The notes under the pieces were generated by a model. It saw only the letters and a program-made list of their open reading frames with translations, was not told where the DNA came from and ran no database searches. From Alteromonas pelagimontana (GTDB lineage: Bacteria; Pseudomonadota; Gammaproteobacteria; Enterobacterales; Alteromonadaceae), in assembly GCF_002499975.2 (NCBI RefSeq), contig NZ_CP052766.1:3596001-3660000 (forward strand): 64,000 bases of DNA, read 5' to 3'. The position numbers and the translations under genes were made by a program. This document shows positions 55,981 through 64,000 of this stretch, in pieces; positions within the stretch are counted from its first letter, which is position 1; every line of letters begins with the position of its first letter.

Positions 55981-57036
55981 AGTGCACCACTCATGGTTAA
56001 ACGGTGAGAAGAGATCAACTGCCTGTTGGTGGTACTCTGTAGTCGCCAAACAAACATGAGTATTACCATGAGTTACAAGCAGTTGATCGAGGGGCAACGA
56101 TACCAGATCGAAGCCTACTTATGCGAGGGTTTCAGCTATCGGGAGATTGGGAAACGACTTAAAGTAAGTCACAGCACTATTAGTCGCGAAGTCAGGCGCA
56201 ACAGGATCCGGGATAATCACTACCTGCCCGAAATCGCTCATGCTAAGACGATTAAACGACGATGTCAGGCAGCGAAATATGGCATACCAGCGCTGACAAT
56301 TACGTTTGTTGAGTTCGGGTTGAGCCAGAAATGGAGTCCCGAGCAGATTGCAGATGTAGGCAAAATCATCGGCCACCCAGTCAGTCACGAGTGGATTTAC
56401 GGTTTCGTACAGCGCGATAAATTACGTGGTGGCAAGTTGCACAAGCAGTTGCGACATGGACGCCGGAAATACCGTAAAGGCAGCCGAGCGAAGCGCGTTA
56501 TTATTCCGAATCGGGTTGGAATTGAGCGCCGTCCTGCCATTGTTGATAAGAAGAAGCGGTTTGGTGACTGGGAAGCAGATACTGTTTTAGGGAAGCAAGG
56601 AACAGGCGCGATAGTTAGCCTGGTTGAGCGCAAAAGTAAGCTGTATCTTATACGCAAAGTACCAGCCAAAAGCGCAGCAGAAGTGAGTAGAGCCATGATC
56701 GGCATGCTGTGGCGCTATCGTCGTCATGTCCACACAATTACGGCGGATAATGGCAGCGAATTCTGTGACCATGAACGGGTTGCAGAGAAGTTGAAGACGG
56801 ATATTTACTTCGCCAACCCTTATTCGTCGTGGGAACGCGGACTGAACGAAAACTTCAACGGGCTGTTGCGGCAATACATCCGTAAAGGCACCGATTTACG
56901 GACAGTGACGGACAAGCAAATTGCTGACGTTGAACGTGCCCTAAATGCAAGGCCAAGGAAATGTCTTGGCTTTAAACAACCAACCGTAGTGTTCGAAGAA
57001 TTGAGAGGCGCGGCTTAATTTAGCGAGTGGTGCACT
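55981..57036 (+). mobile_element. IS30-family insertion sequence
   Basis: Terminal inverted repeats AGTGCACCACTC (from 55981) and GAGTGGTGCACT (to 57036), 12 bp perfect. It carries one DDE transposase. Flanks read ATA on the left and TCG on the right, so no 2-3 bp target duplication is obvious. Confidence 0.88.
56068..57018 (+). CDS. IS30-family transposase
   Basis: About 316 residues from ATG 56068 (MSYKQLIEGQRYQIEAYLCE; ATG 56056 also possible). The N-terminal HTH FSYREIGKRLKVSHSTISRE is followed by the DDE core: FGDWEADTVLGK (Asp), HTITADNGSEFC (Asp), ERGLNENFNGLLRQY (Glu). Full length with all catalytic residues present, so possibly active. Confidence 0.93.
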   Translation: MSYKQLIEGQRYQIEAYLCEGFSYREIGKRLKVSHSTISREVRRNRIRDNHYLPEIAHAKTIKRRCQAAKYGIPALTITFVEFGLSQKWSPEQIADVGKIIGHPVSHEWIYGFVQRDKLRGGKLHKQLRHGRRKYRKGSRAKRVIIPNRVGIERRPAIVDKKKRFGDWEADTVLGKQGTGAIVSLVERKSKLYLIRKVPAKSAAEVSRAMIGMLWRYRRHVHTITADNGSEFCDHERVAEKLKTDIYFANPYSSWERGLNENFNGLLRQYIRKGTDLRTVTDKQIADVERALNARPRKCLGFKQPTVVFEELRGAA

Positions 57037-57412
57037 TCGGAGTTGAATTCGCGGTATGTTTATCAGCCATTCTGGGATTATCAAAACGGTAACCTGACCG
57101 AAGAAGAATTCAAATCACGTTTTGCCGCTTCGAAATCCAGAGCGGCGAAAGCGCTTGGCAATACTCAGACCCAGGTTGTACTTCAATTGGTTCTGCAAAG
57201 ACTGTACACACTTCGAAACCAGCTTATTCATGGTGGTGCGACATGGAGCAGCAGAGTTAATCGAGACCAGCTAAGAGATGCTAATTGTTTTTTGCATCAG
57301 CTAGTGCCAGCACTACTCGATATCATGATGAAGAATCCCAACGAGCTTTGGGGTGATTCAAATTACCCTGTTGTTATGCCATAGAAGCGTGAGCGAGCTT
57401 ATAGCAGGTTAG

Positions 57413-57437
57413 AAAAAAGAGCACCCAGCGGGTGCTC
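57413..57437 (-). terminator. Terminator of the 57448 gene
   Basis: The stem GAGCACCC/GGGTGCTC (57419-57426 with 57430-57437), loop AGC, with an A run on the left that is a T tract on the minus strand. Confidence 0.8.
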
Positions 57438-57447
57438 CAAGAACATT

Positions 57448-57675
57448 CTATTTTTTTCGCAGCCTTGCACTTTGTAAGTGACAAGCAAGTGATAATAAAT
57501 AGATGAGTAAAATTAGCATATAGCCTCTTATTCCGGTAAACGGATAACTCTCTGCAACTTCGAACTGGGTTATCAGCTGTACAACAAAAATCACAAACAG
57601 AATGTCACCGATGGTCATCAGTTGTGAGCTAAGTACGTCAAACAATGCGCTAAAAAATTGTCGCCTACATTTCAT
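57448..57675 (-). CDS. Two-helix membrane protein
   Basis: A 75-residue protein, MKCRRQFFSALFDVLSSQLM then hydrophobic segments (IGDILFVIFVVQLITQF and YMLILLIYLLSLACHL) and basic end RLRKK. SD AGGAGAA before ATG. Layout parallels the gene at 45373-45633. It lies between the broken HEPN gene and the restriction operon. Function unknown. Confidence 0.6.
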   Translation of the reverse strand: MKCRRQFFSALFDVLSSQLMTIGDILFVIFVVQLITQFEVAESYPFTGIRGYMLILLIYLLSLACHLQSARLRKK

Positions 57676-57750
57676 GAAGTTCTCCTCTTATGTCTTCAGC
57701 CTTAAAAAGGGCCGCTTGTGGAGAACTTTCGGCATAAACGAAGTAGGTGC

Positions 57751-57780
57751 AGATGTCAGTAGCCTTTCGAAATGACATCT
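57751..57780. repeat. Inverted repeat upstream of hsdR
   Basis: AGATGTCA (57751-57758) and TGACATCT (57773-57780), 14 bp apart. Possible operator for the divergent or downstream genes. Confidence 0.3.
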
Positions 57781-57942
57781 ACTCGGCATTCTGGTACTTT
57801 TACAACTGAACTAACGCCGCGACCAGGCTCGATAAAAGAACAATAAATTAAGGATTGATAGTTCATACGTAAAGGACACGTGTTCCCACCTAGTTTAGAT
57901 AAGTCTGAACCAGTCCTTGGTATGAGTAGCATCGAGGTAATC

Positions 57943-60387
57943 ATGAGTTCAGTGAACAAAAAAGCGCTATCAGAAACGGACATCATTTCTAAGTTCATCA
58001 TGCCTGCTGTTAAACAAGCAGGGTGGGATGATATGACCCAGATTCGGCAGGAAGTAAAACTGCGTGATGGCAAAGTCGTCGTTCGAGGAATGGTGGCTGC
58101 CCGTAAAAAAGTAAAATCCGCTGATATTGTTCTTTATCACAAACCCTCAATGCCCCTGGCTGTTATAGAAGCCAAAGCCAATAAGCATGATATCGGTAAA
58201 GGAATGCAGCAAGGGCTGGATTACGCCAAGTTACTTGATGTGCCTTTTATCTTCGCCAGTAATGGCGATGGTTTTATTTTTCATGACAAAACGAATCCTC
58301 AGCAGCTTGAAACCGAAATCAAGTTAGAAGACTTTCCAACACCTGCGCAGCTCTGGGCTAAATACTGTACGTTCAAAGGCTATAAATATTCTCAGTTACC
58401 TATCATCACTCAGGATTACTACGATGACGGCTCTGGCAAATCCCCTCGTTACTATCAGTTACAGGCAATCAACAGAACAGTAGAAGCTGTATCGGCTGGG
58501 CAGGATCGTATTCTGCTGGTAATGGCAACAGGCACAGGTAAAACCTATACCGCCTTTCAAATAATTTGGCGATTGTGGAAAGCCAAAGCGAAGAAGCGTG
58601 TTTTATTCCTCGCAGACCGGAATGTTCTGGTAGATCAAACCCGTATTAACGACTTTCAGCCATTCGGTCAGGCGATGACTAAAATCACTGGCAGAAAAGT
58701 CGATCCCGCTTACGAAGTTCACCTTGCGCTATATCAGGCATTAACTGGCCCCGATGAAAGCCAGAAAGCTTACAAGCAAGTCGATCCTGATTTCTTCGAT
58801 CTTATCGTAATTGATGAGTGCCACAGAGGCAGTGCTTCAGAAGACAGTGCCTGGCGGGAAATTCTTGAATACTTTGGTTCAGCTACCCAGATTGGCTTAA
58901 CTGCTACACCCAAAGAAACCGATGAAGTGTCTAATATCGACTACTTTGGTGAGCCAGTTTATATGTACTCGCTAAAAGAAGGCATTGAAGACGGTTTTCT
59001 CGCCCCGTACAAAGTGGTTCGCGTGGATCTCGATATTGACTTGCAAGGCTGGCGACCAACCAAAGGGCAGGTTGATAAGCATGGCAACGAAGTTGAAGAC
59101 CGCATCTATAACCAGAAGGACTTTGACCGCACTTTAGTCATCGATGAGCGCACACAATTGGTGGCAGAGACGATTACCAATTACCTAAAGCGCACAGACC
59201 CACTGGCAAAAACAATTGTGTTCTGTAACGACATCGACCACGCCGAACGAATGCGCAGGGCGTTGATTAACTGTAACCCAGAACAGTATGCCAAAAGCGA
59301 TAAGTACGTAATGAAGATCACTGGTGATGATGCCATTGGTAAAGCCCAGTTAGATAACTTCATTAACCCAAAGCGCACTTATCCCGTTATCGCTACTACA
59401 TCTGAGCTTATGACAACGGGCGTTGATGCGAAAACCTGCAAGCTGGTAGTGCTCGATCAGAACATTCAGAGTATGACCAAGTTCAAACAAATCATCGGCA
59501 GAGGCACGCGTATCGATGATAAATTTGGCAAGCTCTGGTTCACCATCCTTGATTTCAAAAAAGCCACAGAGCTGTTTGCCGATGAGCGCTTCGACGGTAT
59601 TCCAGAAAAAGTCATCAGTACCAAGCCCAGTGATATCAATGATGCCGACTCTGATTTCGACGATATTTTAGAAGGGCATGACTCAGAGTATGAAACTGAA
59701 GACAATACAGATAACTCTGATAATCTCGGCAGCGATGATGACTTCGATTTTCCTGAAGGTGGAGAAGCACCTCAAACAGGCTGGGATGATGACGAAGAAA
59801 CGACTGTAACCAAATACCACATTAATGGTGTAGCAGTGAAGAAAGTGGGGGAGCGTGTTCAGTATTATGATGAAGACGGCAAACTCGTCACAGAATCGTT
59901 TAAAGACTACACCAAAAAAACACTCACCAAGTCCTTTGCGTCTCTTGATGAATTTATCAAGCGCTGGAATAGCTCTGAACGCAAGCAAGCGGTTATCGAC
60001 GAATTAGAATCTGAAGGCATCATTTGGGAAGTCCTTGAAGCAGAAATCGGGAAAGAGTTAGATCCCTTTGATATGATATGCCACGTTGTTTTCGACCATC
60101 CTCCGCTAACGCGCAAAGAACGCGCAAACAATGTTAAAAAGCGCAACTACTTCACCAAATATAGCGAAATGGCGCAGGCCGTTTTAAATGAACTGTTGAA
60201 TAAATACAGTGATGAGGGCGTAGAGGCTCTGGAAAGCAAAGATGCCCTTAAAACAGGTAAAGTTGTAGAGTTTGGCCGCCCCATCGAAATTGCCAAGAAA
60301 GGATTTGGCGGGCCAAAACAGTATGAAGCAGCCATAGCGGAACTGGAAAAAGCCATCTACAGCACCACACCAGATAAATCAGCCTGA
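57943..60387 (+). CDS. hsdR: Type I restriction enzyme, R subunit
   Basis: About 814 residues from ATG 57943, preceded by GAGG. The N-terminal nuclease has SADIVLYHK and the catalytic VIEAKANK; the motor domain has [15 protein letters not shown] (Walker A), VIDECHRGS (DECH box) and IGLTATP. A helicase C lobe and an acidic linker (about 570-640) follow, then the C-terminal HsdM-binding region. It translocates and cuts unmodified foreign DNA. First gene of hsdR-hsdM-hsdS. Confidence 0.93.
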   Translation: MSSVNKKALSETDIISKFIMPAVKQAGWDDMTQIRQEVKLRDGKVVVRGMVAARKKVKSADIVLYHKPSMPLAVIEAKANKHDIGKGMQQGLDYAKLLDVPFIFASNGDGFIFHDKTNPQQLETEIKLEDFPTPAQLWAKYCTFKGYKYSQLPIITQDYYDDGSGKSPRYYQLQAINRTVEAVSAGQDRILLVMATGTGKTYTAFQIIWRLWKAKAKKRVLFLADRNVLVDQTRINDFQPFGQAMTKITGRKVDPAYEVHLALYQALTGPDESQKAYKQVDPDFFDLIVIDECHRGSASEDSAWREILEYFGSATQIGLTATPKETDEVSNIDYFGEPVYMYSLKEGIEDGFLAPYKVVRVDLDIDLQGWRPTKGQVDKHGNEVEDRIYNQKDFDRTLVIDERTQLVAETITNYLKRTDPLAKTIVFCNDIDHAERMRRALINCNPEQYAKSDKYVMKITGDDAIGKAQLDNFINPKRTYPVIATTSELMTTGVDAKTCKLVVLDQNIQSMTKFKQIIGRGTRIDDKFGKLWFTILDFKKATELFADERFDGIPEKVISTKPSDINDADSDFDDILEGHDSEYETEDNTDNSDNLGSDDDFDFPEGGEAPQTGWDDDEETTVTKYHINGVAVKKVGERVQYYDEDGKLVTESFKDYTKKTLTKSFASLDEFIKRWNSSERKQAVIDELESEGIIWEVLEAEIGKELDPFDMICHVVFDHPPLTRKERANNVKKRNYFTKYSEMAQAVLNELLNKYSDEGVEALESKDALKTGKVVEFGRPIEIAKKGFGGPKQYEAAIAELEKAIYSTTPDKSA

Positions 60388-60431
60388 GCACCGCTCAGGC
60401 CGAACAATATAGAATCAGAGAATAAGAAAGT

Positions 60432-61907
60432 ATGTCTATCAGTACCGTTATTAAATCCATTCAGGACATCATGAGAAAAGACGCAGGCGTTGATGGTGAT
60501 GCTCAGCGCTTAGGCCAGATGTCATGGTTACTATTCTTAAAGATATTCGATGCCCAGGAAGAAGAGCTGGAATTTGAAATGGACGATTACCGTGAGCCAA
60601 TTCCGTCTCAGTACCTGTGGCGCAACTGGGCAGCCGATGATGAAGGGAGCACGGGCGACGAGCTGATGGAGTTTGTGAATGATGACTTATTCCCAGCGCT
60701 TAAAAACTTAACAGCACCCATCGATAGGAACCCGCGAGGCTTTATCGTGCGCGAAGCGTTCTCCGATGCCTTTAACTACATGAAGAATGGCACGCTGTTA
60801 CGCCAAGTGATCAACAAGTTAAATGAAGTAGACTTCACCGACTCTAAAGAACGCCACTTATTCGGTGATATCTACGAGCAAATTTTACGTGACTTACAAA
60901 GTGCGGGTAACGCAGGGGAATTCTATACACCTCGTGCAGTAACCCGTTTTATTGTAGACAGGGTAGATCCAAAACTGGGCGATAAAGTATTTGATCCGGC
61001 TTGTGGCACAGCTGGCTTTCTAGCCTGCTCCGTTGACCACGTAAAATCAAAATACGTAAAAACCGTAGCTGACCACAAAACACTGCAAAACCAAATTCAT
61101 GGTGTTGAGAAAAAGCAGTTACCGCATCTGTTAGCTACCACAAATATGATGTTGCACGGTATCGAAGTACCTGTGCAAATTAGGCACGACAACACCCTCA
61201 ACCGACCACTTTCAAACTGGGACAGCGAGTTTGATGTTATCGTTACTAATCCGCCATTCGGTGGCACTGAAGAAGATGGTATCGAAAAGAACTTCCCTTC
61301 AGATATGCAAACGCGTGAAACCGCCGACTTGTTCCTACAGCTCATCATCGAGGTGCTTAAAGACGGAGGCCGCGCCGCTGTAGTATTGCCAGACGGCACG
61401 CTGTTCGGTGAAGGTGTCAAAACCAAAATCAAAAAGCTACTTACAGAAGAATGTAATCTACACACCATAGTCAGGCTACCTAATGGTGTGTTTAACCCTT
61501 ACACAGGCATTAAAACCAACCTGCTGTTTTTCACCAAAGGGAAGCCAACCAAAGAGATTTGGTTTTACGAGCACCCATATCCAGACGGCGTGAAAAACTA
61601 CTCCAAAACTAAACCAATGAAGTTTGAAGAATTCAAAACTGAACAGGAATGGTGGGGCAAAGAGGAAGATGACTTTGCCAGTCGAGTAGAGAATGAACAA
61701 GCCTGGAAAATTTCAATCGAAGAAGTCATCGAACGAAACTTCAATCTGGATATTAAAAACCCACACGTTGGCGAAGTAGAAAGCCACGATCCTGACGAAC
61801 TGCTACAGCAATACGAAACACAACAGCAAGAAATTCAGGCATTGCGCGATCAGCTTAAAGGCATACTGGCGGAAGCTCTGTCATCAGGCGCTGAGGGCGA
61901 AGTCTAA
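60432..61907 (+). CDS. hsdM: Type I DNA adenine methyltransferase, M subunit
   Basis: A 491-residue N6-adenine methylase. The N-terminal HsdM helical domain (QRLGQMSWLLFLKIFDAQEE) leads to the catalytic domain with AGEFYTPRAVTRFIVDRVDP, the SAM motif DPACGTAGFL, and VIVTNPPFGG (NPPF active site). The C-terminal coiled coil contacts HsdS. It follows hsdR by 44 bp. Stop and hsdS start overlap (TAATG). Confidence 0.95.
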   Translation: MSISTVIKSIQDIMRKDAGVDGDAQRLGQMSWLLFLKIFDAQEEELEFEMDDYREPIPSQYLWRNWAADDEGSTGDELMEFVNDDLFPALKNLTAPIDRNPRGFIVREAFSDAFNYMKNGTLLRQVINKLNEVDFTDSKERHLFGDIYEQILRDLQSAGNAGEFYTPRAVTRFIVDRVDPKLGDKVFDPACGTAGFLACSVDHVKSKYVKTVADHKTLQNQIHGVEKKQLPHLLATTNMMLHGIEVPVQIRHDNTLNRPLSNWDSEFDVIVTNPPFGGTEEDGIEKNFPSDMQTRETADLFLQLIIEVLKDGGRAAVVLPDGTLFGEGVKTKIKKLLTEECNLHTIVRLPNGVFNPYTGIKTNLLFFTKGKPTKEIWFYEHPYPDGVKNYSKTKPMKFEEFKTEQEWWGKEEDDFASRVENEQAWKISIEEVIERNFNLDIKNPHVGEVESHDPDELLQQYETQQQEIQALRDQLKGILAEALSSGAEGEV

Positions 61908-63640
61908 TGTCAGTAGAAAGTATCATTACTGAAAACCTGGATATCTGGACATCAGCAATCAAAACCAAGTCTGCGTCAGGGCGGGGTAGTTCAAACAAGC
62001 TTGAGCTTTATGGGATAAAAAAGCTGAGAGAGTTGATTTTAGAGTTAGCTGTAAGAGGAAAGCTTGTATCGCAGGAACAATCAGTTGAAAAAAATGATAG
62101 CTTTCTAAGTAGGCTTACTGCGAAATCTTTATGCACAGGAAGTGAAAGTAAACTAATAGTCCCTACAGGGTGGGCAATCTTTAAGATTAGAGATTTAGTT
62201 TCCAAACTTGGATCTGGAAGTACACCAAGGGGAGGAAAAAGTGCTTACGTTGAGTCTGGTATACCATTTCTGAGATCTCAAAATGTGTGGAACGACGGAG
62301 TTAAACTAGATGACGTCGTTTACATTAGTGATGAAGTGCATGAAAAGATGAGCAAAACTAAAGTCTTCCCTGGTGATATTTTGCTTAATATAACTGGAGC
62401 TTCTTTAGGCAGGACGACAGTTTTTCCTGATTTTTTAAAGGAAGCTAATGTTAGCCAACACGTTACGATTGTTAGGATGTGTGAACCAGAATTAACCAAC
62501 TGGGTTCATCTTGTACTCATGTCTCCCTTAATTCAAAAAGAAATCTGGGATAGACAGGTTGGAATGGCTATTGAGGGGTTGAGTAAGCGCACTTTTGAGA
62601 CTTTTGAAATCCCAATTCCACCTTTAAATGAGCAAGCTAGAATCGTAGAAAAAGTAAGAGAGTTGATGGCGCTATGTGACCAACTAGAGTCACAAACCGA
62701 AGCCAGTATCGAAGCGCATCAAACACTTGTTAAATCACTGTTAGAAACGCTCACCAACGCAAAAGATACTGACGAGCTAAACGAAAGCTGGCAGCGCATC
62801 AGCGAACATTTTGACGTGCTATTCACCACAGAGGACAGCATCGACCAGCTGAAACACACCATCCTGCAACTCGCAGTAATGGGCAAACTGGTAAAACAAG
62901 ATCCCAACGACGAACCCGCATCACAACTACTCGAACGCATTGCCGCAGAAAAAGAGCAGCTAATCAAAGATAAGAAAATCAAAAAACAAAAGCCGTTGCC
63001 GTCCATATCCGACGAAGAAAAGCCATTTGACCTCCCTGATGGGTGGGAGTGGGTAAAGTTCGACCACATAGCCAAAAATGAGAAAAATGCCTTAAAAGCT
63101 GGGCCATTCGGATCCGCACTGAAAAAAAGTTTTTACGTCGAAGATGGATACAAAATTTATGGTCAAGAACAGGTGATTTCTGGTGATGAAAATATAGGTG
63201 ATTATTACATTAATCAGGAAAAGTTTGAATCTCTGATTTCATGTAAAGTTCAACCAGGAGATATGCTGATAAGCTTGGTTGGTACGATTGGAAAGGTTCT
63301 CATTTTGTCACAAGAGGCTAGTCAAGGAATTATCAACCCTCGTTTAGTTAAACTAAGCCTGCACGATGATGTTAGTAGAGAATATATACGTATTGTGCTT
63401 GGTAGCCGACTGATACAAGAAGAGTTATTCGACAAGAGCCACGGTTCGACCATGAATGTTCTCAATCTCGGTTTGTTAAGACAACTAGTATTTCCTTTGC
63501 CTAAAGTTATAGAGCAAAAAAGGATTGTCACTAGAGTCCATGAGTTGCTGGCGTTATGTGATAATCTTACGTGCAAGTTTCAGGCACTACGAAAAGTTAA
63601 AATCAATATTTCACAAGCCTTCGTTAAACAGGTTAAATAA
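61907..63640 (+). CDS. hsdS: Type I specificity subunit
   Basis: A 577-residue HsdS with two target-recognition domains. TRD1 starts at GWAIFKIRDLVSKLGSGSTP, with GIPFLRSQNV and PGDILLNITGASLGRT; its helical conserved region follows IPIPPLNEQARIVEKV. TRD2 starts at GWEWVKFDHIAKNEKNALKA, with QPGDMLISLVGTIGKVLIL and a second coiled coil RIVTRVHELLALCDNL. It sets the recognition sequence of the complex. Complete, with no frameshift seen. Confidence 0.94.
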   Translation: MSVESIITENLDIWTSAIKTKSASGRGSSNKLELYGIKKLRELILELAVRGKLVSQEQSVEKNDSFLSRLTAKSLCTGSESKLIVPTGWAIFKIRDLVSKLGSGSTPRGGKSAYVESGIPFLRSQNVWNDGVKLDDVVYISDEVHEKMSKTKVFPGDILLNITGASLGRTTVFPDFLKEANVSQHVTIVRMCEPELTNWVHLVLMSPLIQKEIWDRQVGMAIEGLSKRTFETFEIPIPPLNEQARIVEKVRELMALCDQLESQTEASIEAHQTLVKSLLETLTNAKDTDELNESWQRISEHFDVLFTTEDSIDQLKHTILQLAVMGKLVKQDPNDEPASQLLERIAAEKEQLIKDKKIKKQKPLPSISDEEKPFDLPDGWEWVKFDHIAKNEKNALKAGPFGSALKKSFYVEDGYKIYGQEQVISGDENIGDYYINQEKFESLISCKVQPGDMLISLVGTIGKVLILSQEASQGIINPRLVKLSLHDDVSREYIRIVLGSRLIQEELFDKSHGSTMNVLNLGLLRQLVFPLPKVIEQKRIVTRVHELLALCDNLTCKFQALRKVKINISQAFVKQVK

Positions 63641-63813
63641 GTTTTGGCTAATTTGTTAAGGCTGTAAAACGAAAAAGCTTATAGTGCGATTGGTTAAACT
63701 GATTCTTGCCAACCCAATTGGGGAAGCAGCCGCTAGTCCACAATTTGACCAAGTGTATCCATATGGTTTGTCAAGTTGAATTATTAAATTAATAGACTTG
63801 TGCGAAGGCAATC

Positions 63814-64000
63814 ATGAAATCGAAATTAGATATTAAAGAAAAGATCCAAAATTTATTTGAGGATGATTCCTTTCCCTCACTGGTAGTCTTGGATGGGAAG
63901 TGGGGAACAGGCAAGACTGTCTACCTAAAAACGGAGTTTATCCCCAATGCTGATAGTGCAGTTTATGTTTCGGTTGCAGGCTTAAGAACCAGGGATGACT
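63814..64000 (+). CDS. P-loop NTPase, KAP-like, cut by the window edge
   Basis: An open frame from ATG 63814 (MKSKLDIKEKIQNLFEDDSF) through the right end, 62 residues visible. Walker A appears early: LDGKWGTGKTVYLK. An N-terminal Walker A of this style and spacing suits KAP-family NTPases, common membrane-linked defence ATPases. The remainder is outside the window, so the family is a guess from the first segment. Confidence 0.6.
   Translation, partial: MKSKLDIKEKIQNLFEDDSFPSLVVLDGKWGTGKTVYLKTEFIPNADSAVYVSVAGLRTRDD

Larger units (their letters stand above)
55636..57384 (+). pseudogene. HEPN-domain gene split by an IS30-family element
   Basis: The left part (55636-55980) encodes 115 residues: MEARYSELKAFQRAHRDNFG, then DAKFIFLWIAFNAIYAQDID. 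The right part (57037-57384) continues in the same frame: SELNSRYVYQPFWDYQNGNL, then LQRLYTLRNQLIHGGATW with the HEPN motif R-x4-H. Removing 55981-57036 (1,056 bp, a multiple of three) joins the halves in frame into a protein of about 230 residues. As it stands the gene is interrupted and probably inactive. Confidence 0.85.

Noticed and set aside
55981..56007. C-terminal SAPLMVKR tail of the left HEPN fragment as genuine protein
   Set aside because: These codons come from the IS30 inverted repeat, not from the HEPN gene.

Overview
This 64 kb window reads as chromosomal DNA of a marine gammaproteobacterium, most likely Alteromonadales (Alteromonas-like). The basis is the gammaproteobacterial gene order (bamD opposite rluD-pgeF-clpB; apt-dnaX-ybaB), the PEP-CTERM/PrsT protein-sorting genes, the rRNA sequence style and the ECF sigma/ChrR pair. 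The species assignment is inference; no database search was possible.

Core region, 1 to about 27.2 kb. It holds a LON-substrate-binding-domain protein, an ECF sigma factor with its ChrR zinc anti-sigma, bamD, rluD, pgeF (yfiH), clpB behind a readable sigma-32 promoter, a 930-residue PrsT-type TPR protein, a PEP-CTERM protein, pssA, and a complete rrn operon (16S, tRNA-Ala(TGC), tRNA-Ile(GAT), 23S, 5S) driven by three tandem near-identical promoters. Next come an EF-hand lipoprotein, a secreted unknown, and an hvfABC-type cluster for a copper-binding modified peptide (Cys-repeat precursor, DUF692 enzyme, partner protein). The core block ends with apt, dnaX and ybaB.

Island, about 27.2 kb to beyond the right edge. 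Where recR normally follows ybaB there is instead a tyrosine integrase with a small HTH partner, then accessory cargo. In order this is: small unknown proteins; an XRE regulator with a palindromic operator; a PKD-domain lipoprotein; a PEP-CTERM protein; another lipoprotein; a LexA-controlled umuDC pair with umuD frameshifted; a HEPN protein paired with a PD-(D/E)XK-like nuclease candidate; an Abi_C-type HEPN protein; a DUF4350-like lipoprotein; and a cluster of six tiny, mostly single-helix ORFs around a DUF2442 gene.

Defence part, about 46 to 64 kb. It contains a winged-helix/nuclease-like (Replic_Relax-like) gene, a ~450 bp non-coding segment that folds into nested multi-branch hairpins, a complete type I Zorya operon (zorABCD), an ASCH protein, a HEPN gene split by an IS30-family element, a two-helix membrane protein, a type I restriction-modification operon (hsdR-hsdM-hsdS), and the start of a P-loop (KAP-like) NTPase cut by the window edge.

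The best candidates for undescribed biology are the structured non-coding segment at 47.40-47.85 kb, the HEPN/nuclease pair at 38.6-41.4 kb, and the tiny membrane ORF cluster at 43.96-45.06 kb.
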